Below, piece after piece: positions 57,397-64,000 of a stretch of 64,000 nt of DNA. Origin of the DNA: Thauera propionica (GTDB lineage: Bacteria; Pseudomonadota; Gammaproteobacteria; Burkholderiales; Rhodocyclaceae); contig NZ_NOIH01000015.1 of the NCBI RefSeq assembly GCF_002245655.1, positions 124,001 to 188,000 on the forward strand, written 5' to 3'. A program made the position numbers and the translations under genes. Below the pieces are notes generated by a model that saw only the letters and a list, made by a program, of their open reading frames with translations, was not told where the DNA came from and ran no database searches. The stretch's first letter is position 1, and every line of letters starts with the position of its first letter.

Positions 57397-57909
57397 TCAT
57401 CTGGTCCCGCTCTTCTGCGGGGCCTTTTTTTCGGGCTTCCCCCTTTCGCCGGGCAGACTTCCTGGCGCTGCGGGTGGCTCAGCGGCCGAGTCATGCAACA
57501 CCAGCGGCGCGGGCAGCGGGTGCGCATACGCACCACCCCCGAAAGTCTCCTCGAAGAATCGCGGCACCACCTTCGCGGCGCCCACCTCTTTCAATCGGTT
57601 CGACATCAACACTGCAAGCGCAGCGCCCCTCAGTTCGTCGCTGCACTGCGAATAGGCGCTGATCAGGTTGCTGTACTCGGCGCCGAGCTCGTTTGCCGAT
57701 CGCTCGCCGACGACGACGAAGTAGATATCGAAGCCCATCTGATCGAGCACAGCCAGGTGGCGCGCGGTGGGCGATGTCTCGCCCGACTCGTACTTGATGT
57801 ACGTGCCCTTCGAGACGACCAGGCGCTGATAAACCGCCGCCTGAGAAAGGCCGAGGCGCTCGCGCTCTATCCGCAGCCGGTCGTGAATGGTCGCGTTTTC
57901 TTCACCCAT
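57397..57909 (-). CDS. Phage repressor, XRE-family (C/CI-like)
   Basis: 170 residues. The N-terminal helix-turn-helix (TIHDRLRIERERLGLSQAAV, VSKGTYIKYESGE) is XRE type, followed by a short stretch with FDIYFVVVGERS and a Pro-rich tail. No LexA-type protease domain is seen, so SOS cleavage is not expected. It faces the early operon across the operator region 57915-57957 and is the probable repressor of lysogeny. Confidence 0.85.
   Translation of the reverse strand: MGEENATIHDRLRIERERLGLSQAAVYQRLVVSKGTYIKYESGETSPTARHLAVLDQMGFDIYFVVVGERSANELGAEYSNLISAYSQCSDELRGAALAVLMSNRLKEVGAAKVVPRFFEETFGGGAYAHPLPAPLVLHDSAAEPPAAPGSLPGERGKPEKKAPQKSGTR
57406..57431 (+). terminator. Terminator after the small gene, overlapping the repressor 3' end
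   Basis: Stem CCCGC / GCGGG with a six-base loop, then GCC and seven T residues on the plus strand. Confidence 0.7.
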
Positions 57910-57914
57910 AGTCG

Positions 57915-57957
57915 TTGACAGGTTCAGTTTTATGAACCAGAATCCGCCTTAAGTTCA
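57915..57957. promoter_or_regulatory. Phage switch: divergent promoters with an 18-bp operator
   Basis: A perfect GGTTCA-N6-TGAACC palindrome at 57921-57938, with another AGTTCA half-site at 57952-57957. Rightward: TTGACA at 57915-57920, 17 bases, CAGAAT at 57938-57943; the operator fills the spacer. Leftward: TTGAAC (57957-57952) and TCATAA on the minus strand, 17 bases apart. So repressor binding would block the early promoter. Confidence 0.65.
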
Positions 57958-57979
57958 ATTGTGTTGCACATCATAACCA

Positions 57980-58225
57980 ATGACCGCCATCGCCACCCCT
58001 GACATCAGCCAGCACCCTCGCAGCCGCGCGCCACGCGGCGTGGATGTCTCGCGCCGCATCGTGGTCTCGTTGATGCCGCACGAACGCAGCGCATTCGACG
58101 CGCTGGCCGCCCGAGACGGCCGAACCAGCAGCAGCATGGCGCGAATCCTGTTGCTGCAGGCCATCGAATCCGACCCGGCTGCCCGTCAGCTGCTGGCCGA
58201 CTGCAAAGCACTCGAGCACGCATGA
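57980..58225 (+). CDS. Small ribbon-helix-helix-like protein, Cox-position gene
   Basis: 81 residues. RRIVVSLMPHERSAFDALAA then RTSSSMARILLLQAIE has the strand-helix-helix pattern of Arc/CopG DNA-binding proteins. It is the first gene rightward from the switch, the place of cox or cro in P2-like phages, so a role as anti-repressor or excision factor is likely. Confidence 0.6.
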   Translation: MTAIATPDISQHPRSRAPRGVDVSRRIVVSLMPHERSAFDALAARDGRTSSSMARILLLQAIESDPAARQLLADCKALEHA

Positions 58226-58276
58226 ATACTGCATCGCTCCGCCGATAAAGACTTCATTCGGATTCAGCCCTAGAAA

Positions 58277-58741
58277 ATGTCCACCGTCCAAGACGCCTTC
58301 TACGCCACCTGCCACGACGCCCCCGGCGGCTGCGAATCCCTCGCGCCGCGCCTGGGCACCTCGCCGGCGGTGCTGCGCAACAAGGCCAACCCGCACAACA
58401 CCGCCAACGTGCCCAGCCTCAAGGACGCCGACCAAGTCATGGGGCTGACGGGCGACTACCGCATCCTGCACGCCCTGTGCGCCAACCACGGCCACGTTGC
58501 GGTGCCGGTGGATGCCCACGGCAACAGCGGCGACATGGCCGTGCTCGAGTTGGTAACCCACGTGTGGGCAGCCAATGGCAACGTGGGCGCTGCGGTCGAT
58601 AACACCCTGGCCGACGGCCGCGTCGAGCTGCGCGAACTCAAGAACGTGCGCGCGGCCATCTACCGCACCCAGCAGGCGCTGCTGAACATGCTGGCCCGGC
58701 TCGAAGAAATGGCCGAGCCCGAGCACCAGGGGGGCCGCTGA
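58277..58741 (+). CDS. Phage regulatory protein, CII family
   Basis: 154 residues. N-terminal DAFYATCHDAPGGCESLAPR and LRNKANPHNTANVPSLKDAD match the phage regulatory protein CII-like family of P2-type prophages. The C-terminal half is helical (ELRELKNVRAAIYRTQQALL). It overlaps the Ogr-like gene by one base. Confidence 0.8.
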   Translation: MSTVQDAFYATCHDAPGGCESLAPRLGTSPAVLRNKANPHNTANVPSLKDADQVMGLTGDYRILHALCANHGHVAVPVDAHGNSGDMAVLELVTHVWAANGNVGAAVDNTLADGRVELRELKNVRAAIYRTQQALLNMLARLEEMAEPEHQGGR

Positions 58742-59091
58742 TGTCATCCCGCCGCTACGTCGCCCAGCACGCCCGCCGCACAGGCAAAGCGACCGCCATG
58801 GCCCACCCGCACATCCCCTGCCCGGTGTGCGGCGGCAACGTCACCGTCTATACCAGCCGCGCCGTGTCCAGCAGCACGCGCGAGCTGTTCTTCCGCTGCA
58901 AAGACCCCGACTGCGACGCCAGCTTCCGCAGCCTGCTGCAGCACGCGAACCTCATCATCGGTTCTAGGCTGCACCCTGAAGACCCCCGGCGCCTGCCTCC
59001 AGATGCCGACATGCCGAAACTACGCAGGCGGCCAGATCCGGCACTCGACCCCCGGCAGCTAAGCCTGCCCGAGCTGCCCGGCGCCGGATAA
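58741..59091 (+). CDS. ogr: Ogr/Delta-like late gene activator
   Basis: 116 residues from the ATG at 58741; a second ATG at 58798 would give a 97-residue form beginning MAHPHIPCPVC. The zinc motif is exactly C-x2-C-x22-C-x4-C (CPVC ... CKDPDC), the signature of P2 Ogr and P4 Delta. It should turn on the late promoters P, O, V and F. In P2 ogr lies after D; here it is in the early operon behind CII, so late gene timing follows early transcription. Confidence 0.85.
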   Translation: MSSRRYVAQHARRTGKATAMAHPHIPCPVCGGNVTVYTSRAVSSSTRELFFRCKDPDCDASFRSLLQHANLIIGSRLHPEDPRRLPPDADMPKLRRRPDPALDPRQLSLPELPGAG

Positions 59092-59193
59092 GACCAGGCC
59101 GCCCCAGCACTCCCCACACAACCCGATTGCACCGATCCCGCTCGCCAGTTTCTGGCGCGCGCGGACCTCTTCACGCCTAAAGAACCTGCCGCC

Positions 59194-61887
59194 ATGGATT
59201 CACGCCTGCACGCCGACATCACAGCCCGCCTCGACCGCGACTTCGAGCTATCGAAGATCGAGAACGGCTGGCTGCGCAAAGGCAAGTGCCCCAACTGCGG
59301 CAAGAAGGAGCTTTACACCCACGCCGAGCACCCTTGGGTGCTGCGCTGCGGTCGCCTGGACAAATGCAGCTACGAGGGCCACGTCAAGGATCTGTACAGC
59401 GAGCTGTTCGAGAGCTGGTCCGACCGCTACCCCAAAGCCCCGGACAACCCCAACGCCGCCGCCGACGCCTACCTGCGCGACAGCCGCGGGTTCGACCTCG
59501 AAAAGATCAAGGGCTGGTACAGCCAGGAAAGCTACTGGGACGGCAAGCAGCAGATCGGCAGCGCCACCGTTCGCTTTGCGCTGCCAGGCGTGGGCTACTG
59601 GGAACGCATCATCGACCGCCCACAGCGCTTCGGTAAGCGCAAGGCCACCTTCAGCGGCCACTACGGCGGCACCTGGTGGAGCGCACCGGGCGCCGACTTG
59701 ACGCAGGCAGACGAGATCTGGATTACCGAGGGCGTGTTCGACGCCATCGCGCTGATTCACGCGGGCCAGGTGGCCGTTTCTGCCCTCACCTGCAGCAACT
59801 ACCCCAGCGCCGCGCTGGAAGCGCTAGCCACCGCTCGGCCGCTGAGCCGCCCGCGGCTGGTGTTCGCCTTCGACGCAGGGCACGCCGGCGAAGGCTTTAC
59901 CCGCAAGTTCGTCGACCGCGCCATCGCCGAGGGCTGGGAGGCCAGCGCCGCACAGCCGCCCACCGGCCGCAGCAAGCTCGACTGGAACGACCTGTGGATG
60001 CGCCGCGAGCTGGGCGCCGAGCAGATCAAGGAAGCGCGCTACCGCGGCGCCCTGCTGCTGGCGAAGTCGCCCGGAGAGAAGGCCACGTTGATGTACAGCA
60101 AGCACGGCTGGGCCACGTTCGCCTTTGATTTCGAGCGCCGCATGTACTGGTGGAAGCTCGACATCGACAAGCTGACCAAGGTGAAACAGGAGCTTGCCGA
60201 GGCCGACCCCGACCGCGACGAGGCCGAACTGCGGGAAGAGGCGCTCAAGCAGTCCAACAGCGTCACCGAGATCTGCAACTGCCAACCGGTGCCGCTCTAC
60301 TACCTCAAGAACGAGGTGACCGACGAGGCCTGGTACTACTTCCGCGTCGACTTCCCCCACGACGGCGCCAGCGTCAAGAACACCTTCAGCGCCGGCCAGC
60401 TCACCGCCGCTGCCGAGTTCAAGAAGCGCCTGCTGCACAGCGGCGCGGGTGCCATGTGGAAGGGCACCGCCGGCCAGCTGGACAACCTGGTGAGCCGCTG
60501 GACCTACAACATCAAGACCGTGGCCACCATCGACTACGTGGGCTACAGCCTCGAGCACAAGGCCTACGTCTACCCCACGCTGGGCGTGCAAGGCGACCGC
60601 GTGGTGCCGATGAACGATGAGGACTACATCGAGTTCGGCAAGCTCGCCATCAAGACGCTGAGCAAGTCGATGAAGCTGGACATCGACACCGACACCAAGG
60701 CGCCCGACAACGGCTGGTTCGATCGGCTCTACCTGTGCTTTGGCCCGAAGGGCGTGGTCGCCCTGGCCGTGTGGATGGGCGCGCTGTTTGCCGAGCAGGT
60801 GCGCCACCGCTTCGAGTCCTTCCCCTTCGTCGAGATCGTCGGCGAGCCGGGCAGCGGCAAAACCACCCTGCTCGAAACCCTGTGGAAGCTGGTGGGCCGC
60901 AACGGCTACGAGGGCTTCGACCCCATGAAAGGCAGCCAGGTGGGCTTCATGCGCACCATGGCCCAGGTCAGCAACCTTCCGGTGGTGCTGATCGAGTCCG
61001 ACCGCGAAGACGACAGCGACGGCAGCAAGGGCCGCCCCAAGCAGGCCTTCCACTGGGACAGCCTCAAGAGCCTGTACAACGGCGGCAGCCTGCGCACCAC
61101 CGGCGTTAAGTCGAGCGGCAACGACACCTACGACCCGCAGTTTCGCGCCGCGCTGGTCATCGCCCAGAACGCACCGGTGCAGGCTTCGCTGCCGATCATG
61201 GAGCGGATCGTGCACCTGAGGTTCGACAAGAGCCGCCAGTCCGAGGCGGGCCGCGAAGCCGCACTCCAGCTGGGCCGCATGTCGGCCGGCGAAGTCTCCG
61301 CCTTCTTGTTGCGCGCCATCACCCGCGAAGCGCAGGTCATGGACATGGTGGAAGAGCGCACCCGTACCTACGAGCGCCGCATCGCCGAGGCCGGCAGCAA
61401 GAACCAGCGCATCCAGAAGAACCACGCGCAAATCATGGTGTTCGTCGACGCGCTGTCGCTGGCCTGCCCCATCACCACCACCCAGCAGGACGAAGCCAAG
61501 GCGCTGCTCATCAACCTGGCGCTGGAACGAGAACAAGCCCTGCAGCGCGAGCACCCCATCGTCGAGGCCTTCTGGGAGGCCTTCCACTACCTGGACAACA
61601 CCGACGACGAAGGCTTTGGCGAGTCGCGCCTCAACCACAGCCGCAGCCCCGACTGGATCGCAATCAACCTGAACCACTTCGTCCAGGTCGCCGCCGAGAA
61701 GCGCCAGCAGGTTCCGCCCATCGCCGACCTCAAGCGCTACCTCAAGACCAGCCGCAGCCCACGGTTCAAGGACGTGTGTTCGGTGAACTCCGCAATCAAC
61801 GGCCGGCACAACGCCCGCTGCGGCGCCAAAGAAGACATGCGCCCGCAAACGGTGAAGTGCTGGGTCTTCGAGTCGACCAAGCGATGA
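59194..61887 (+). CDS. Phage replication protein: zinc-finger/TOPRIM primase with helicase
   Basis: 897 residues. An N-terminal zinc finger (Cys32, Cys35, Cys52, Cys58: KCPNCGKKEL and RCGRLDKCSYE) is followed by a TOPRIM fold (ITEGVFDAIALIHAG with Glu179, and AFDAGH with Asp227). The C-terminal half is an AAA+/superfamily 3-like helicase with Walker A VGEPGSGKTTLLE (about 549-561) and Walker B PVVLIESDRED. One polypeptide primase-helicase that may also bind an origin recalls P4 alpha. P2 itself uses protein A with rolling-circle replication, so this prophage has a different replication module. Confidence 0.8.
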   Translation: MDSRLHADITARLDRDFELSKIENGWLRKGKCPNCGKKELYTHAEHPWVLRCGRLDKCSYEGHVKDLYSELFESWSDRYPKAPDNPNAAADAYLRDSRGFDLEKIKGWYSQESYWDGKQQIGSATVRFALPGVGYWERIIDRPQRFGKRKATFSGHYGGTWWSAPGADLTQADEIWITEGVFDAIALIHAGQVAVSALTCSNYPSAALEALATARPLSRPRLVFAFDAGHAGEGFTRKFVDRAIAEGWEASAAQPPTGRSKLDWNDLWMRRELGAEQIKEARYRGALLLAKSPGEKATLMYSKHGWATFAFDFERRMYWWKLDIDKLTKVKQELAEADPDRDEAELREEALKQSNSVTEICNCQPVPLYYLKNEVTDEAWYYFRVDFPHDGASVKNTFSAGQLTAAAEFKKRLLHSGAGAMWKGTAGQLDNLVSRWTYNIKTVATIDYVGYSLEHKAYVYPTLGVQGDRVVPMNDEDYIEFGKLAIKTLSKSMKLDIDTDTKAPDNGWFDRLYLCFGPKGVVALAVWMGALFAEQVRHRFESFPFVEIVGEPGSGKTTLLETLWKLVGRNGYEGFDPMKGSQVGFMRTMAQVSNLPVVLIESDREDDSDGSKGRPKQAFHWDSLKSLYNGGSLRTTGVKSSGNDTYDPQFRAALVIAQNAPVQASLPIMERIVHLRFDKSRQSEAGREAALQLGRMSAGEVSAFLLRAITREAQVMDMVEERTRTYERRIAEAGSKNQRIQKNHAQIMVFVDALSLACPITTTQQDEAKALLINLALEREQALQREHPIVEAFWEAFHYLDNTDDEGFGESRLNHSRSPDWIAINLNHFVQVAAEKRQQVPPIADLKRYLKTSRSPRFKDVCSVNSAINGRHNARCGAKEDMRPQTVKCWVFESTKR

Positions 61888-62123
61888 GCCCCGACCGCCC
61901 CCCCGCCTCCGACGCCGAGTTGCGCTGGGCCTACCGCCGCAGCCGCTTCCCGGCCATGGGCTTCGACTACGCCCAGGTGCTCGCCGCCCCCGTCCTGCGC
62001 AGCGTGCTCGAGCTGGGCGTCAGCCAGCAGCGCCGCAAGCGCGCCCGCCTTTCCACCACCAACACCGGCGCCGGCATCGAGCGCAGCCAGCCCGAGTTTT
62101 CCGCCAGCGCTCAGCAATCGTGA
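61884..62123 (+). CDS. Small phage early protein, unknown
   Basis: 79 residues from the ATG at 61884, overlapping the replication gene by four bases. Sequence SDAELRWAYRRSRFPAMGFD and VLRSVLELGVSQQRRKRARL is basic and helical. No function is proposed. Confidence 0.5.
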   Translation: MSPDRPPASDAELRWAYRRSRFPAMGFDYAQVLAAPVLRSVLELGVSQQRRKRARLSTTNTGAGIERSQPEFSASAQQS

Positions 62124-62134
62124 GGAGTCACACC

Positions 62135-62488
62135 ATGTCATTCAAGGAAGCCAGCCGCATCACCGCGCACGATGGGACGGTTATCGTCCATTCAGATGCC
62201 TACGAGAAGGTGAAGGCCTACCTGCAGGAATACGCCTGCATTGAGGAGATCAAGGCAGACATTGCCGCACTTAACAGCCAGATCCAGGCGCGGACACCCG
62301 ATCTGAAGAATGCGGAAGTGTCGATGCTCGAGGCGCTGTGGGAGCACTACGACGGCGCGGTGCCCGATTACGTCGAATTCTCTTCGGCGGTCATCCACAT
62401 CGGCGACGAAGGCGACGTGGAAGTGATCCGCCCCCGCTCGTACTGCGACCTGTACCGCATCGAGCGCCCCGAATCGACTGCAGCGTGA
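62135..62488 (+). CDS. Small phage early protein, unknown
   Basis: 117 residues from the ATG at 62135, with GAGGAG nine bases upstream. Acidic, helical first part (YEKVKAYLQEYACIEEIKAD) and a mixed second part (YDGAVPDYVEFSSAVIHIGD). It uses more balanced codons than the late genes. No family is recognised. Confidence 0.55.
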   Translation: MSFKEASRITAHDGTVIVHSDAYEKVKAYLQEYACIEEIKADIAALNSQIQARTPDLKNAEVSMLEALWEHYDGAVPDYVEFSSAVIHIGDEGDVEVIRPRSYCDLYRIERPESTAA

Positions 62489-62496
62489 GGCCCGCC

Positions 62497-62829
62497 ATGA
62501 CCGCCGACATCAAGCAGACAGCCCCGAACACGCACCGCGGCCAGATCCCCCCGAAGCCAGCGCCGGCCCTGCCGGATCGCATGGCTGGCCCGCCGGTCGC
62601 CACGCTCACCGATGCAGAGCTCGCCACCCTCGTCCGCCTCGCCTACGCCGCTACCCAAGTGCACGCCCAATCCAGCAGCGGCGTCCTGTTCGAAGGCTAC
62701 GACGGCGCCGAGCCCCAGCGCACCCAGGCCTGCGCCGCCCTCGACGAGCTCGAGCACGCCACCGACGCCGCCATCGCCGCCCTGAAGGCCATCGGCGACC
62801 GCGCCGCCCGCCAGATCCACCACCTCTGA
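62497..62829 (+). CDS. Small phage early protein, unknown
   Basis: 110 residues. The disordered N-terminus (Pro-rich) is followed by TLTDAELATLVRLAYAATQV and a helical C-terminus (ATDAAIAALKAIGDRAARQI). It is the third of several small genes in one direction. Confidence 0.45.
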   Translation: MTADIKQTAPNTHRGQIPPKPAPALPDRMAGPPVATLTDAELATLVRLAYAATQVHAQSSSGVLFEGYDGAEPQRTQACAALDELEHATDAAIAALKAIGDRAARQIHHL

Positions 62830-62839
62830 GGCCCCACCC

Positions 62840-63091
62840 ATGCGAACCCTCATCAACACCCTGCGCCGCGCCATCACCCGCGGCCGCCTCGCCATCGCCC
62901 AGAACGATCTCGCGTGGATGGAAGCCCGCGCCCCACTCTGCCTGCGCGAACAGCGCGCCCACGTCCGCGCCCTGGCCGACCAGCTCGACACCCTCGAATC
63001 CGGTCTCTGCGCCCCGTCCCAACCCCGCCGCCCTAGCGCCGACGAAGTCCGCGCCCGCGCCGAACGCAAACTGAAGGAGGCCCTGCTGTGA
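62840..63091 (+). CDS. Small basic phage protein, unknown
   Basis: 83 residues, strongly Arg-rich and helical (TLINTLRRAITRGRLAIAQN, LREQRAHVRALADQLDTLES). It overlaps the next gene by four bases. A nucleic-acid- or membrane-associated role is possible but unproved. Confidence 0.45.
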   Translation: MRTLINTLRRAITRGRLAIAQNDLAWMEARAPLCLREQRAHVRALADQLDTLESGLCAPSQPRRPSADEVRARAERKLKEALL

Positions 63092-63552
63092 TCTACGCCG
63101 ACCCTCGCATCACCCCATCGCCCACCGTCGAAGACCTCGCCGCCAAACTCGCCCGCGCCGAGTCCGTCGTCCACGACATGACCGCCGTCATCGCGGCCAA
63201 GTGCGAGCAGGAGATGAAGCTCTCCGAGCAAATCGCCGACGCGATCGGCACCATGCTCGAACTCGACACCAGCGACATGGAGCTGCCCGAGTTGGTCGCC
63301 GCCCTCATCGACGTGGCGCGTATCGAAAAGGCGAGCGCCCAGGTGGCGAGCATGGAGCCCGAAGACGCGCCAGGCGTTTTCATGGTGCTCGACTCCAACG
63401 GGCGCCTCACCGGCCCCACCCACGACACCGCAAAGAAGGCGCGCGATCACGTTGAGCTGCTCGCTGCCAAGCGTGAAGGCCACAGATTCGTGGTCGCCCG
63501 GCGCATCGCCATCTGCAGCACGTCCGTTGCCGTCGACTGGAAGGAGGACTAA
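63088..63552 (+). CDS. Phage early protein, unknown
   Basis: 154 residues from the GTG at 63088, behind GAAGGAGG. Helical N-terminus (VEDLAAKLARAESVVHDMTA) and a compact C-terminal segment (VFMVLDSNGRLTGPTHDTAK, HRFVVARRIAICS). No family is recognised. Confidence 0.5.
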   Translation: MIYADPRITPSPTVEDLAAKLARAESVVHDMTAVIAAKCEQEMKLSEQIADAIGTMLELDTSDMELPELVAALIDVARIEKASAQVASMEPEDAPGVFMVLDSNGRLTGPTHDTAKKARDHVELLAAKREGHRFVVARRIAICSTSVAVDWKED

Positions 63553-63555
63553 GCC

Positions 63556-64000
63556 ATGTCGCAAATCTACCGGCGCTATTTCCGCGTCACCCACGGCCCG
63601 ATCATGGACAAGGCCATCGAGATTGAGGCCGCCAACGCCGAGGCGCGCAAGGCCCTTCACGCCTTCTGCCAAGAGATCGGCGCCAAGGATTCGCTCTCGT
63701 ATCGGGACGGCCGCCGCGCCGGCTTCCGCTTCCCAAGCACCCCCGACCAGTCCGTCTGGAAGCAGCCCAACAGCTTCGGCGCCTACTGGCCGCGCAAGAA
63801 CTCCGCCGCCGGCCGCGAAATGCTGGCGCGCATCGAAGCGCTGCCGCGCATCGTCGATATCTCCCAAGCCCTTGATGTCGCGGGGCTGACGCCGCACGTC
63901 CCCATGCTCATCAGCGATCGCTACGGCCACACCGCGACCATCACCGGCCGCACCAGCCTGGGCGTTCTGTTCGTCAGCGTCCCCTGGCGTGACATCAACC
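63556..64000 (+). CDS. Phage early protein, cut by the window edge
   Basis: At least 148 residues from the ATG at 63556; the frame is open to the end of the window. It starts MSQIYRRYFRVTHGPIMDKA and includes DSLSYRDGRRAGFRFPSTPD, LISDRYGHTATITGRTSLG and VLFVSVPWRDI. No family is recognised. It continues the run of small early genes toward the missing right end. Confidence 0.55.
   Translation, partial: MSQIYRRYFRVTHGPIMDKAIEIEAANAEARKALHAFCQEIGAKDSLSYRDGRRAGFRFPSTPDQSVWKQPNSFGAYWPRKNSAAGREMLARIEALPRIVDISQALDVAGLTPHVPMLISDRYGHTATITGRTSLGVLFVSVPWRDIN

Larger units (their letters stand above)
30424..64000. mobile_element. P2-like (Peduovirus-type) prophage, right end outside the window
   Basis: From attL the region carries Q-P on the minus strand, then O-N-M-(insert)-L-X-lysis-R-S-V-W-J-I-fibre-FI-FII-E-T-U-D on the plus strand, the classic order of P2. 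Control and replication genes follow D. Head, tail and lysis genes are all full length with intact frames, so the particle-forming part looks functional. Integrase and attR are not seen and should lie to the right, as in phages such as phiCTX where att lies between the integrase and the cos end. Host GC content is similar but two receptor-binding-type genes are lower in GC. Confidence 0.93.

Noticed and set aside
1-64000. CRISPR arrays or insertion sequences
   Set aside because: No spaced direct repeats of CRISPR type and no transposase-like genes were seen; the only tandem arrays are the 9-bp and 10-bp repeats listed.

Overview
The window is GC-rich DNA from what looks like a betaproteobacterium of the Thauera/Azoarcus (Rhodocyclales) type. 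This placing is an inference from the phenol meta-cleavage cluster, its neighbours and base composition; no rRNA gene is present to confirm it. Two parts can be separated: host chromosome (1 to about 30.4 kb) and the left and central part of a P2-like prophage (about 30.42 kb to the end), whose right end lies outside the window.

Host part. A GT4 glycosyltransferase (minus) is followed by a DeoR-type regulator leading a UgpC-B-A-E-like ABC importer operon and a HAD phosphatase. Then come a small unknown gene, an SstT-type serine/threonine symporter with a threonine aldolase, and a degenerate EAL protein. From 11.3 to 26.9 kb lies a complete phenol-to-central-metabolism route on the minus strand: multicomponent phenol hydroxylase (dmpKLMNOP) plus catechol 2,3-dioxygenase (dmpB) in one unit, and the lower pathway (hbpS-like gene, dmpC, E, F, G, H, I and an ABM-fold membrane protein) in a second unit. 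A GntR-family regulator on the opposite strand separates the two. The reactivating ferredoxin dmpQ has its own sigma-54-type promoter, and a DmpR/MopR-type phenol-sensing activator is divergent from it. dmpD (the hydrolase) is missing. An exact 12-mer palindromic element (TTCTCGAGATTT) recurs at all three control regions, and two sigma-54 promoters and paired XylR/DmpR-like upstream sites can be read directly. From 27 to 30.2 kb are a metallophosphoesterase, a lipid-kinase-like protein, an ExoD-like protein, a seven-copy 9-bp repeat and a small membrane protein.

Prophage. A fragment matching a tRNA 3' end (GGCCCCCGCAACCA on the minus strand, as in initiator tRNA-Met), with a terminator just beyond it, marks the likely attL. 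A low-GC non-coding stretch with about ten GGTAAYC iterons follows. Then the P2 structural order is read: Q-P (minus), O-N-M, an extra head module of six genes, L, X, endolysin, spanins, R, S / V, W, J, I, fibre, fibre assembly, two small membrane proteins / FI, FII, E(+E' by frameshift), T, a zinc-ribbon gene, U, a methyltransferase pair, D. A two-gene reverse-strand cargo (lipoprotein and Excalibur-domain protein) separates the late genes from the control region: XRE repressor (minus) facing an RHH protein, a CII-like protein, an Ogr/Delta-like late activator and a large zinc-finger/TOPRIM/helicase replication protein (plus), then a run of small unknown early genes to the window edge.

A 14-mer alternating CG motif (CGCGCGCGCGCGGC) sits just upstream of P, V and FI, the three places where P2 has late promoters PP, PV and PF, and is a candidate replacement for the P2 late-promoter element. 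Integrase and attR are expected to the right of the window.
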